Of a DNA stretch of 32,449 nt, positions 16,355 to 24,673 are shown in pieces. The notes under the pieces were generated by a model, which saw only the letters and a program-made list of their open reading frames with translations, ran no database searches and was not told the origin of the DNA. The stretch's first letter is position 1; each line of letters begins with the position of its first letter. The DNA comes from Terriglobia bacterium (GTDB lineage: Bacteria > Acidobacteriota > Terriglobia > Terriglobales > Acidobacteriaceae). Both the position numbers and the translations under genes were made by a program. Location: assembly GCA_020073105.1 (NCBI GenBank), contig JAIQFW010000028.1, positions 1 to 32,449 on the forward strand, read 5' to 3'.

Positions 16355-18088
16355 TCAACCTAAAGCTTCACCCAGCGCTCTCGCCAGAATGCCCAACCCG
16401 GATTGCAGGTCTCCGCCTAGATGCACCCTGAGCGCCCTGCGAGCGCGCTCCGCCAGAACCTGAAAGTCTCCGCGAGCTTGCGCCGCCTTGACTACCCCAA
16501 AAGTGTATTTCTGCCCGGGCACCGGCAGGTCGGCTTCGTCGTTGCACGTGATTTGCAGAAACACACCGGAATTGGGGCCACCCTTATACGCCTGCCCCGT
16601 AGAATGCAGGAACCTTGGACCGAATCCCAAACACGTCGCCACGCGCTTCTTATCTCGGACCGCGTGTCGCATCCCTTGCAGACGGGCTTCGTTCTCGGGG
16701 CTCATTTGAATGTAGGCGAGCAAGGCGAAATAATCTCGCGGGCGAAGGCGTGTGAAGTGAGCACGGAGGTAGCCGGCCAGGGACTTGTGAGCGCCGGCCG
16801 CACTAATCAAAGCGTCGGCATTCCGTGAATCGGTGAAAAGCTTGATGGGTCCCTCTTCCAGGAGCGGCTTCTCAGCGGGAAGGGAGCCGGACTTTTCGTA
16901 CTCGGTGGTCAGCGCACGAGTGGCGATCTTGCTGGCTTCCACATCGGGCTGATTGAAGGCGTTGATGCCGATGATTGATCCTGCCACCGCCGTCGCTATT
17001 TCCCAGCGGAAGAACTCCTGACCCAGGTCGTAGACGTCAGCGATGCCGATACGCACGACTGGTTGACCGGTACTTTCCAGCGCCGCCACCTTTGCGTCTT
17101 GGCTCGCATCAGGGGAGGAATCCAGTCGCAGGTAAGCGAACACACGGTCATTTCCGTATACATCGGGTGAAGCCAGATCCTCCCGGTCCACGGGAATAAT
17201 TCCGTGGCCCTGCTTGCCGGTCGACTCTGCCAGCAACTGCTCCAGCCACGCCCCCAGATCGGAGATGACTGGCGAAGCGATGATCGTGACCTTGTCGCGT
17301 CCGTTCTTCGCAGCCGTGCCCAGGATGATGCCCAGCATCACACCTGGGTTCTCCTCGACTGCCACCCTGCGCCCGCAGGCTTCCACCATCGTGTGGGTAC
17401 GTTCCAGGAACTTGCCGGTATCGAGACCCATCAAGGCTGCGGGCACCATTCCGAAATTCGAAAGCGCAGAATAGCGGCCGCCGATGCTGGGCACACCGTG
17501 CAAAATGTGGCGGAACCCGTCGCTCTTGGCGACCTGCTCCATTTTCGATCCCGGGTCGGTGATGGCGACAAAGCAACTGCCGGCTTTGTCGGCTCCCACG
17601 GCCTGCTTTGCTCGTTCGAAGAAGTACTGCTTGAAAATGTTGGGCTCGAGAGTTGTGCCGGACTTGCTCGAAACGACGAACAGCGTTCTGGCCAGATTAA
17701 CACTTATCTCCGAAGCCTTGACCTGTGCGGGATCTGTCGAATCCAGGACGTGCAACTGCGGAAATCCGGGGATGCGGCCGAAGGTCTTTTCCAGCACCTC
17801 CGGACACAGGCTTGAGCCACCCATGCCGAGCAACAAAATGTTTGAGAACCCGCCGCCCTTGACATCGTCGGCAAGCCGGCGAAGGTCCTTGTGGTGAGCG
17901 ATCTGTTCATCGACGACATTCAGCCAACGTAGCCAGTCGGCTTCATCGCTGCTGGTCCACAGTGAAGCATCGCGGGCCCAAAGCCGTCGGACCTTGTCGC
18001 CAGTTCGCCAGTCATCGATGGCCTTCTTCACCGCGGAGGCGAGCGTCTCCGGAAGTTTGTAGTTCGGCTGGTTCACTAGCACGTTCAC
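16355..18088 (-). CDS. pgi: Glucose-6-phosphate isomerase
   Basis: This enzyme interconverts glucose-6-phosphate and fructose-6-phosphate. The 577-residue protein contains two SIS-type sugar-isomerase regions: LLLGMGGSSLCPEVL at about 86-100 and FVVSSKSGTTLEPN at 137-150, followed by SIGGRYSALSNFG. It begins with GTG 18088, overlapping the tal stop as GTGA, so the pair is translationally coupled. In a number of bacteria transaldolase and this type of isomerase are one fused polypeptide, tal first. Here the same order is kept as two separate genes. It links the non-oxidative branch products back to glucose-6-phosphate. Confidence 0.93.
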   Translation of the reverse strand: MNVLVNQPNYKLPETLASAVKKAIDDWRTGDKVRRLWARDASLWTSSDEADWLRWLNVVDEQIAHHKDLRRLADDVKGGGFSNILLLGMGGSSLCPEVLEKTFGRIPGFPQLHVLDSTDPAQVKASEISVNLARTLFVVSSKSGTTLEPNIFKQYFFERAKQAVGADKAGSCFVAITDPGSKMEQVAKSDGFRHILHGVPSIGGRYSALSNFGMVPAALMGLDTGKFLERTHTMVEACGRRVAVEENPGVMLGIILGTAAKNGRDKVTIIASPVISDLGAWLEQLLAESTGKQGHGIIPVDREDLASPDVYGNDRVFAYLRLDSSPDASQDAKVAALESTGQPVVRIGIADVYDLGQEFFRWEIATAVAGSIIGINAFNQPDVEASKIATRALTTEYEKSGSLPAEKPLLEEGPIKLFTDSRNADALISAAGAHKSLAGYLRAHFTRLRPRDYFALLAYIQMSPENEARLQGMRHAVRDKKRVATCLGFGPRFLHSTGQAYKGGPNSGVFLQITCNDEADLPVPGQKYTFGVVKAAQARGDFQVLAERARRALRVHLGGDLQSGLGILARALGEALG

Positions 18089-19245
18089 TTGGTTTTCGCG
18101 TTTCTCTCTACCGCCTTGAGGAGCTTCTCAAAAGCTTCAGCGAAGAGGCGGACTCCGTCCTCGGTGAGCTTGTCGGTAACTTCCTTCATCGAGATGCCCA
18201 GCTTGGCGGCGGTCTGCATAACACGATCTGCGGACTCCAGATCTTCCGTCAAGCTCGCCCGTGGGTGTCCGTGATCACGGAAGGCATCAAACGTTGCCGG
18301 GGGGATGGTGTTCACCGTGTCCGGCCCGATTAATTCGTCTACGTACATCACGTCGCTGTAGCTCGGGTTCTTGGTGCTGGTGCTTGCCCACAGGACGCGC
18401 TGGGTTTGCGCTCCTTTCGCCGCCAGCTTGTTCCAGCGGTCGCCGCTGAAGAGTCTCAGATACTTCTGATAGGTCTGCTTACCGTTGGCAATTGCCACTT
18501 TACCCTGAACACTCTGAAGGTCGGCCTTTTCGCGGTCGCTGGTTGCAGCCTTCAAGCGGGTTGCCACGATGGCGTCGACCGAAGAGTCAATCCGGCTGAT
18601 GAAGAAGCTGGCGACACTGCCGATCCTGGCAACATCTCCACCCTTGGCCGCCAGCTGCTCGAGGCCGGCAACATATGCCTCCGCCACCCGCTCATACACC
18701 TCTTGCGCGAACAGCAGAGTCACGTTGATGTTGATGCCCTCGCTGATGAGTTGCTGAAAAGCGGGAATTCCCTCTGTCGTGCCCGGAACCTTCACCATCA
18801 GGTTCTCGCGGCCCACCGCCTTCCACAGGCGGCGTGCCTCTTGCAGCGTGGCCTCTGTATCGCGCGCAAGAAAGGGTGAGACCTCGAGGCTGACGTAGCC
18901 GTCACGACGCTTGGTGCTTTGGTAGACCGGCCGAAGAGCATCGGCGGCTTGCTGAATGTCTTGAATGGCGATGATCTCATAGCGGCCGTTGGCATCAAGA
19001 TCGGGCCTTGATTCCAGGGAGCGTAGGGCGTCCGTATAGTACTGGCTATCGGCGATCGCCTTCTCAAAAATCGCAGGATTGGAGGTCATGCCGCGCAGGC
19101 CGTCTTCCTCGATCAGGCGTTTGAGCTCGCCGGTGGTGAACAAATCGCGGCGGATGTAATCCAGCCAGACGGACTGACCAAACTTGAGGAGATCCTTAAG
19201 GGGGTTAATTGATTTTGCGGTTTCCAGAACTCCAGTCGGCTGCAT
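18085..19245 (-). CDS. tal: Transaldolase
   Basis: This enzyme transfers a dihydroxyacetone unit between sedoheptulose-7-phosphate and glyceraldehyde-3-phosphate. The 386 residues fit the long TalB-related subclass found in actinobacteria, cyanobacteria and acidobacteria. Motifs: GLRGMTSNPAIFEKAI at about 49-64, DGYVSLEVSPFLARDT at 115-130, and Schiff-base Lys152 in NLMVKVPGTTEG. GAGGTG lies five bases before the ATG. It starts 32 bases after tkt and overlaps pgi by four bases, so tkt-tal-pgi is likely one transcript. Confidence 0.95.
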   Translation of the reverse strand: MQPTGVLETAKSINPLKDLLKFGQSVWLDYIRRDLFTTGELKRLIEEDGLRGMTSNPAIFEKAIADSQYYTDALRSLESRPDLDANGRYEIIAIQDIQQAADALRPVYQSTKRRDGYVSLEVSPFLARDTEATLQEARRLWKAVGRENLMVKVPGTTEGIPAFQQLISEGININVTLLFAQEVYERVAEAYVAGLEQLAAKGGDVARIGSVASFFISRIDSSVDAIVATRLKAATSDREKADLQSVQGKVAIANGKQTYQKYLRLFSGDRWNKLAAKGAQTQRVLWASTSTKNPSYSDVMYVDELIGPDTVNTIPPATFDAFRDHGHPRASLTEDLESADRVMQTAAKLGISMKEVTDKLTEDGVRLFAEAFEKLLKAVERNAKTK

Positions 19246-19277
19246 TAAACACCTCGCTATAAATTGGTCTCGCCGAA

Positions 19278-21359
19278 CTACTTCGATTGCGCGATGGCTT
19301 CCCGTGCCGCTTCCACTACTTTGTCGGTTGTGAAACCGAACTTCTTCTGCAGGTCCTTAATGGGGGCGGAGGCGCCGAAGGTGTGCATTCCCACCATCTT
19401 TCCTGACAGACCCACATAGCGCGCCCATCCGAGTGTAGAAGCCTGCTCCACCGAGACTCGCGCTTTCACCTCGGGAGGAAGGACCTGCTTCTTGTAATCA
19501 TCCGATTGTTTCTCAAAGATGTCCCACGACGGCATGCTGACCACGCGTGCCTTGATCCCTTCGGCCTGAAGCTGTTCATACGCAGCCAGGCATAGAGATA
19601 CTTCACTTCCGCTGCCCATCAAAATGGTCTGCGGCTTCCCACTTGGCGCGTCGGCCAGAACATAAGCACCCCTGGCCACGCCTTCCGCTGAGGCGTACTT
19701 CGAGCGGTCAAAAGTTGGCACAGCTTGCCGGGTGAGAACCAGTGCCGCAGGCCGGTGACGGAGCTTCATGATGACCTTCCACGCTTCCACGACTTCATTG
19801 GCATCGGCTGGACGAAAGAGCACCAGGTTCGGCACCGCACGCAAGCCCGCTAACTGCTCGATCGGTTGATGCGTTGGCCCGTCTTCGCCCAAACCGATCG
19901 AGTCGTGGGTGTAGATGAAGATTGCGGGAATCTCCATGAGCGCAGCCAGACGGACAGAAGGCTTCATGTAGTCGCTGAAATTGAAAAATGTCCCGCTGTA
20001 GGGACGAAGGTTAGACACTGCCAGGCCATTCAAAATCGCACCCATAGCATGTTCACGCACGCCGAAATGCAGGTTGCGGCCCGCGTAACTTCCAGCCTGG
20101 AAGTCGCCGGCGCCTTCGAACTTGAGCCGGGTGCGGTCGGAGCCGGCCAGGTCTGCTGAGCCACCCATCAGCCAAGGTACGTTTTGTGCCACCGCGTTCA
20201 GCACCTTGCCCGAGCTGTCGCGGGTCGCCAGGCCCTTGGCGTCGGCGGGAAACGTCGGCAAATCCTTGTCCCACCCATCGGGCAGCTGGCGATGCTGCAT
20301 GCGCCTAAGTTGATCGGCGAGGTCCGGGTTTTGCTTGCCGTAGTTGTCAAACAGTTTCGTCCACTTCGCGTGCAACTGCTGCCCTCGGTTGCCAAATCCT
20401 GCCTGAAAGTTCTCCAGTACTCCGTCCGGCACCAGGAACTTGGCATCTTCCGGCCAACCGTACGACTTCTTGGCAAGGCGAGCTTCTTCCTCACCTAATG
20501 GTTCACCGTGGGCCTCGTTGGTGTCCTGCTTGTGCGGGGCACCGTACCCGATGTGGCTGTTCACGATGACCAAGGTGGGCCGGTCAGCGGTGCGCAGGAA
20601 ACTGTTGTATGCGTTGGCCAGCGCATCCAAATCGTTAGCATCGGCAACGTGGAGAACGTTCCAGCCATGGGCGAGGAACCGCGCACCGACGTCCTCGGTA
20701 AACGACCAATCCGCGGGGCCATCCAACGTGATCCGGTTGTTGTCGTAAATCCAACAAAGATTGGAGAGCCGTAAATGACCCGCGAGCGAAGCGGCTTCGC
20801 AACCGACACCCTCCATCAGGTCGCCGTCGCCGCAGAAGGCATAAACGTTGTAGCTGAAGAGCTCGAACCCCGGGCGGTTGTAACGCGCCGCCAGCCATTT
20901 CCCGGCAATGGCCATGCCAACGCTATTGCCGACGCCCTGGCCCAGCGGCCCGGTGGTGGTTTCCACGCCAGCTGTCAGCCCATATTCGGGATGCCCAGGA
21001 GTGTTGCTGCCGATCTGGCGGAAGTTCTTAATATCATCCAAGCTGACTGCCGGGCTGCCCGTCGGCCGCCCTTCCCCATCCACGCTATGAATGCCGCTAA
21101 CGTACAGCATGGCGTACAACAGCATGGAAGCGTGGCCATTGGAAAGCACAAAGCGATCACGATTGGGCCACAGAGGATCCTTGGGATCGAAGCGCAGAAA
21201 TTGCTGCCACAAACAGTACGCTACCGGGGCAAGTGCCATGGGAGCGCCAGGATGGCCGGAGTTGGCTTTCTGTGCTGCGTCGATGGCCAGGGTGCGGATG
21301 GTATTGATGCTCAGGATGTCCAGCTGCTTGTTGGTCAGCGTCTGTTCACTCGCCACCAT
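19278..21359 (-). CDS. tkt: Transketolase
   Basis: This thiamine-diphosphate enzyme moves two-carbon units between ketose and aldose phosphates. The 693 residues are full length. Motifs: NSGHPGAPMALAP at 33-45, the TPP-binding stretch CGDGDLMEGVGCEAASLAG at 176-194 ending in YDNNRI, and the middle domain with HDSIGLGEDGPTHQPIEQLA; the C-terminal domain ends with GASAPIKDLQKKFGF. GGGAG about ten bases upstream precedes the ATG. It is the first gene of the minus-strand sugar-phosphate cluster. The 267-base gap upstream should carry the promoter; a consensus TTGACA is present on the minus strand at 21530-21535 but I see no good -10 partner. Confidence 0.97.
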   Translation of the reverse strand: MVASEQTLTNKQLDILSINTIRTLAIDAAQKANSGHPGAPMALAPVAYCLWQQFLRFDPKDPLWPNRDRFVLSNGHASMLLYAMLYVSGIHSVDGEGRPTGSPAVSLDDIKNFRQIGSNTPGHPEYGLTAGVETTTGPLGQGVGNSVGMAIAGKWLAARYNRPGFELFSYNVYAFCGDGDLMEGVGCEAASLAGHLRLSNLCWIYDNNRITLDGPADWSFTEDVGARFLAHGWNVLHVADANDLDALANAYNSFLRTADRPTLVIVNSHIGYGAPHKQDTNEAHGEPLGEEEARLAKKSYGWPEDAKFLVPDGVLENFQAGFGNRGQQLHAKWTKLFDNYGKQNPDLADQLRRMQHRQLPDGWDKDLPTFPADAKGLATRDSSGKVLNAVAQNVPWLMGGSADLAGSDRTRLKFEGAGDFQAGSYAGRNLHFGVREHAMGAILNGLAVSNLRPYSGTFFNFSDYMKPSVRLAALMEIPAIFIYTHDSIGLGEDGPTHQPIEQLAGLRAVPNLVLFRPADANEVVEAWKVIMKLRHRPAALVLTRQAVPTFDRSKYASAEGVARGAYVLADAPSGKPQTILMGSGSEVSLCLAAYEQLQAEGIKARVVSMPSWDIFEKQSDDYKKQVLPPEVKARVSVEQASTLGWARYVGLSGKMVGMHTFGASAPIKDLQKKFGFTTDKVVEAAREAIAQSK

Positions 21360-21626
21360 AGAAAGGCTTCTCCCTTCGGCGCACGGGTCAGAGTTTCAAA
21401 ACCACTCGAAGCAGTACTTCCCCACCTGTAAACCTTGCGGAATTTCTCCCACGCAGTTTATCAAGTTCTGGCAAGATGCGTGCACCTCGTCAGGGGAAGA
21501 CACGAATCACCTGGAGACCGGGCCGCGCCTGTCAACACGCACTCTTAACTGTACTGTTTAGGATGATTCGCGCCGGGCAAGGATTCAGCTTGCGACGACA
21601 AATTCGAAAATCTGAAGAAGAGTAGA

Positions 21627-22349
21627 CTATTGCTTCAATCGTGCTAAGTAACCCTGTTCGTAGTGGTAGCCCTTAGTAGTGTTTTCCACAAACTTAAGGA
21701 ATTCCCGTAGGGTCTCACGCTCGGAAGGCTCCATACCCGCAAACCTGATCCGTACTCCAAAAGAAGGATTGCTCTGTGTGACGATCCCCGTGAGAATCAT
21801 GCCCTTGACCCAGAGTTTGCCATTGGCGACCCAGAGCCCGATCTCCAGCTTCTCACCGTCCTTGAGCGGGGTCGCAGTTTCGACGAAGCATCCCCCGCGA
21901 CTGGTGTTGGCCAAGTTTCCCCACACCGGGGCGGTCGAACCTTGCATTCGCAGCTCAACCGCAACGAAGCATTTCATTCTCGGGTACTGCCGCCGGTCCT
22001 GGCCCCAATTCGGCGTAAAGATATCCGGTTCGAACGGCGGGCTGGCGGCCGGCGAAGTGGCAACCGCCTGTGGGATGCTGGAACCCGCGGCAGCTTGCGA
22101 AGCCGCGACAGTCTTGCCGTTGGTCGAACCACCCTTGGTCGGTCCGGACTTGATCCTGCGCATGGCGTCGAGCAGCGCTTGGTCGCGCTTTTCCGGAGGC
22201 GCCTCGCGATACGCCTGCAGAAGTTCCCCGAGGTGGCTGACGATCTCCGGGTCTGTGAGGAGTTTGGTCCAATCCGAGCCTGGTGCAGTCGATTCCAGCG
22301 TAGTCGTCAAGTTGAAGCAGCCCCTGTCGGCAGAATTACCCCGCAGCAT
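21627..22349 (-). CDS. PilZ-domain protein (c-di-GMP binding) with N-terminal extension
   Basis: I start it at the ATG at 22349 (240 residues); the frame opens at 22424, and neither start has a clear ribosome site. Residues about 30-75 are helical (LLTDPEIVSHLGELLQAYRE), followed by a Ser/Ala/Gly-rich linker and a C-terminal PilZ domain with RQYPR and NTSRGGCFVE, the expected RxxxR and NxSxxG c-di-GMP contacts. It has no enzymatic or membrane segment. It is transcribed in the same direction as tkt, 267 bases upstream. Whether it regulates the sugar-phosphate genes is unknown. Confidence 0.82.
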   Translation of the reverse strand: MLRGNSADRGCFNLTTTLESTAPGSDWTKLLTDPEIVSHLGELLQAYREAPPEKRDQALLDAMRRIKSGPTKGGSTNGKTVAASQAAAGSSIPQAVATSPAASPPFEPDIFTPNWGQDRRQYPRMKCFVAVELRMQGSTAPVWGNLANTSRGGCFVETATPLKDGEKLEIGLWVANGKLWVKGMILTGIVTQSNPSFGVRIRFAGMEPSERETLREFLKFVENTTKGYHYEQGYLARLKQ

Positions 22350-22544
22350 AGAGTGAAACAGGATTGCGAAACCGGCAAGATGACCTTGGTGACTGTAGTC
22401 AGTAACCACCCGGCTGATTACCATAGTTCTAGGGGTGGCCGGGCATTGCGCGTGTCCCGTGTGTCGGGCTCACTTCAGACTGTCGGGACCGCAGGGGGAT
22501 GAGCCATAGATGTGTGCGCCTTTCCTTCTCCCTACGCCTCCAAT

Positions 22545-22550
22545 TACAAT
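22545..22550 (+). promoter_or_regulatory. Possible -10 box upstream of recO
   Basis: TACAAT matches the -10 consensus at 5/6 and lies about 70 bases before recO. The expected -35 position holds only TTCCTT, so the call is weak. Confidence 0.22.
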
Positions 22551-22619
22551 GAGTAATTCACTTACACCCAGAGGGCTGAAGTGAAGGGATGGGGGTGACT
22601 TGCCTCCGAGCGGGCTTCC

Positions 22620-23360
22620 ATGGCACTGAAGGAGTCGGAAGCAATCGTTCTGCGCACCTATCCGTTGCGCGAGGCTGATCTGCTAGTCACGTTGTTTACG
22701 CGCCTGGAAGGCAAAGTCCGCGCCGTTGCCCGTTCCGCCAAGAAATCCAGGCGCCGATTCGGCGGGGCGCTGGAGCCGCTGACCTTCGTCCGGGCGTATT
22801 ACGAGGATCGGGAACGCCAGGAATTGGCCCGGCTGGATTCCTGCGAGGTGTTGGAGTCGCCCCTCTCCTCTGAAGTCAGTTATCCGCGGGCGATTGCGCT
22901 GGGTCATGTGGCGGAACTGCTCGACGAGTTACTGCCGGAACGCGAGGCCAATGATGCCGTGTTTCGGCTGGTAGTGGCAGTTCTGGCCAGGCTGCGCGGA
23001 ACTGAGGTATGGATGCCCATCACCTATTTCGAGCTGTGGATGACACGGCTGATGGGTTACTTGCCGGAACTTTCCGAGTGCATCGCGTGCGGACGCACTC
23101 TGAACGGCGGCCGGGCGTTTTTTCACGCCTTGGCCGATGGATTGATGTGCGCTGCGGACAAGCGGCTGGCATCGTCGGAAATCTCAGCCGAATCGCGAGG
23201 GCTGGCGGCCCAGATGTTTCGTGCGCCGGTAGAGAGTTTTGCGGGCGCCCCCTGGCCCAAGGCCCAAGCGGCGGATTTGCGCAAGTTCCTGCTGCAGACT
23301 CTGCAGCGCCACATCGAGAAGAAGCTGGTGACGGCAGCAATGCTGGAGAAGATCAGCTAA
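22620..23360 (+). CDS. recO: DNA repair protein RecO
   Basis: This protein is a mediator of RecF-pathway recombinational repair: it anneals single strands and helps load RecA with RecR. The 246 residues are normal. The N-terminal OB-fold is seen in ESEAIVLRTYPLREADLLVT and KVRAVARSAKKSRRRFGG. The helical C-terminal part contains LSECIACGRTL and GLMCAADKRL. Many RecO proteins have a four-Cys zinc site (C-x2-C...C-x2-C); here the last Cys is replaced (CAAD), leaving three. The ATG at 22620 has no strong ribosome site. It stands at the head of a plus-strand run of housekeeping genes. Confidence 0.95.
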   Translation: MALKESEAIVLRTYPLREADLLVTLFTRLEGKVRAVARSAKKSRRRFGGALEPLTFVRAYYEDRERQELARLDSCEVLESPLSSEVSYPRAIALGHVAELLDELLPEREANDAVFRLVVAVLARLRGTEVWMPITYFELWMTRLMGYLPELSECIACGRTLNGGRAFFHALADGLMCAADKRLASSEISAESRGLAAQMFRAPVESFAGAPWPKAQAADLRKFLLQTLQRHIEKKLVTAAMLEKIS

Positions 23361-23361
23361 G

Positions 23362-23461
23362 GCATTCAGCACTCAGCCATCAGCATTCAGCTGCCACGCG
23401 GGTTTCACGAGTTCGACGACGCACTTGCCGGACTGACTGCTGAGTGCGGGCTGCTGAATGC
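23362..23461. repeat. 100-bp inverted-repeat element between recO and glyQ
   Basis: The arms 23362-23390 and 23433-23461 are inverted copies over 29 bases, 23 of them matching. The left arm is rich in CATTCAGC-type words. The element starts two bases after the recO stop and its right end contains the first ATG available to glyQ. It could fold as a long imperfect hairpin in RNA. Confidence 0.6.
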
Positions 23462-23481
23462 TAGACTCAAGACAACGTCCT

Positions 23482-24501
23482 GTGACTCCCACGAACTCCA
23501 ACTCGCCCAGTTTTCAGGAACTTATCCTGCGCCTCCAGACCTTCTGGGCGGAGCGCGGATGCGTCCTGCAGCAACCCTATGACGTCGAAGTCGGTGCGGG
23601 CACAATGGCGCCAGAAACCTTTCTGCGAGTGCTCGGACCACAGCCCTACAAGGTCGCCTACGTGCAGCCTTCGCGTAGGCCGGCGGACGGACGCTACGGC
23701 GAGAACCCTAACCGTCTTTATAAACACATGCAGTTGCAGGTCATCCTGAAGCCTCCGCCGGAGAACGTGCAGGAACTGTATCTGGAATCGCTCGGCGCAA
23801 TCGGCATTGACTTGCGCCAGCACGACATCAAGTTCGAGGAAGACAACTGGGAGGCCCCCACGCTGAGCGCCTGGGGGGTGGGCTGGCAGGTGATGCTCGA
23901 CGGTCTGGAGGTTACCCAGTTCACCTACTTCCAGCAGTGCGGCGGAATCGACCTCGATCCCATCTCCGCCGAGTTGACCTATGGCCTGGAGCGAATCGCG
24001 GCGTTCCTGCAGGATGTGGAGTCAATTTATGACATTGCCTGGGCGCGTGATCCCAAAACGGGAAAGGCGACGACCTACGGGGACGTTCGACTGGCCGATG
24101 AAGTGCAGTTTTCGGTGTACAACTTTGAAGTAGCGGATGTTGAGAAGACCTGGAAGCACTTTGAGCTGTGCGAAGCGGAGTGCAAGGCGCTGCTCGATCG
24201 GTACTCGGCACTCGTTAAAGACAAGCAGACCGGGGACGGAGTGGCGAAGGATAGGAAGCGGTTCCCTCTGCTGAGCGCCTACGACCTCTGCCTGAAGTGC
24301 TCGCACCTGTTCAATCTTCTCGATGCCCGGGGCGCGATTTCCGTGACCGAGCGCGTGGGCGTGATCGCGCGAGTGCGGGCATTGGCCGTAGGCATTGCCC
24401 GGGCGCACGTGGACCAGCAGGGCGATGGTGCTGCCGCGTTCGAAGAAGAAGATAAGCCAGCAAGAAAGAAAAAGCTGGAGGTCGTACCGACTATTTCATG
24501 A
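23482..24501 (+). CDS. glyQ: Glycyl-tRNA synthetase alpha subunit
   Basis: This is the catalytic subunit of the alpha2-beta2 glycyl-tRNA synthetase, class II fold. Core motifs are very typical: [60 protein letters not shown] and [21 protein letters not shown] prefer GTG 23482 (339 residues), since the ATG at 23458 lies in the right arm of the inverted repeat and the eight extra residues are unlike the family; this is not certain. The C-terminus carries a Glu/Lys-rich extension ([15 protein letters not shown]) beyond the usual end. glyS follows after a second inverted-repeat element. Confidence 0.95.
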   Translation: MTPTNSNSPSFQELILRLQTFWAERGCVLQQPYDVEVGAGTMAPETFLRVLGPQPYKVAYVQPSRRPADGRYGENPNRLYKHMQLQVILKPPPENVQELYLESLGAIGIDLRQHDIKFEEDNWEAPTLSAWGVGWQVMLDGLEVTQFTYFQQCGGIDLDPISAELTYGLERIAAFLQDVESIYDIAWARDPKTGKATTYGDVRLADEVQFSVYNFEVADVEKTWKHFELCEAECKALLDRYSALVKDKQTGDGVAKDRKRFPLLSAYDLCLKCSHLFNLLDARGAISVTERVGVIARVRALAVGIARAHVDQQGDGAAAFEEEDKPARKKKLEVVPTIS

Positions 24502-24503
24502 CC

Positions 24504-24652
24504 TGTCATCCTGAGCGGAGTGACAGCTTCGCGAAGCGAAGCTGCCATGGAGTCGAAGGATCCCTCGGGTCGGAACGGTTGTTGCGGGTAGAGATTCTTC
24601 GACTCCGTAAGTCCGCTCGCTAGCGAGCGGACTCATTTCGCTCAGAATGACA
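24504..24652. repeat. 149-bp nested inverted-repeat element between glyQ and glyS
   Basis: The outer arms 24504-24517 and 24639-24652 match 13/14 (TGTCATCCTGAGCG type). The middle arms 24549-24562 and 24593-24606 match 13/14 (GGAGTCGAAGGATC type). Inside the right half is a perfect 24-bp palindrome at 24610-24633, and a smaller CAGCTTCGC hairpin lies at 24524-24544. It begins two bases after the glyQ stop. The outer end word GTCATCC-GAGCG is shared with the repeat flanking the GIY-YIG gene. Confidence 0.75.
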
Positions 24653-24673
24653 GCAAATATGAAGACTCATTGA

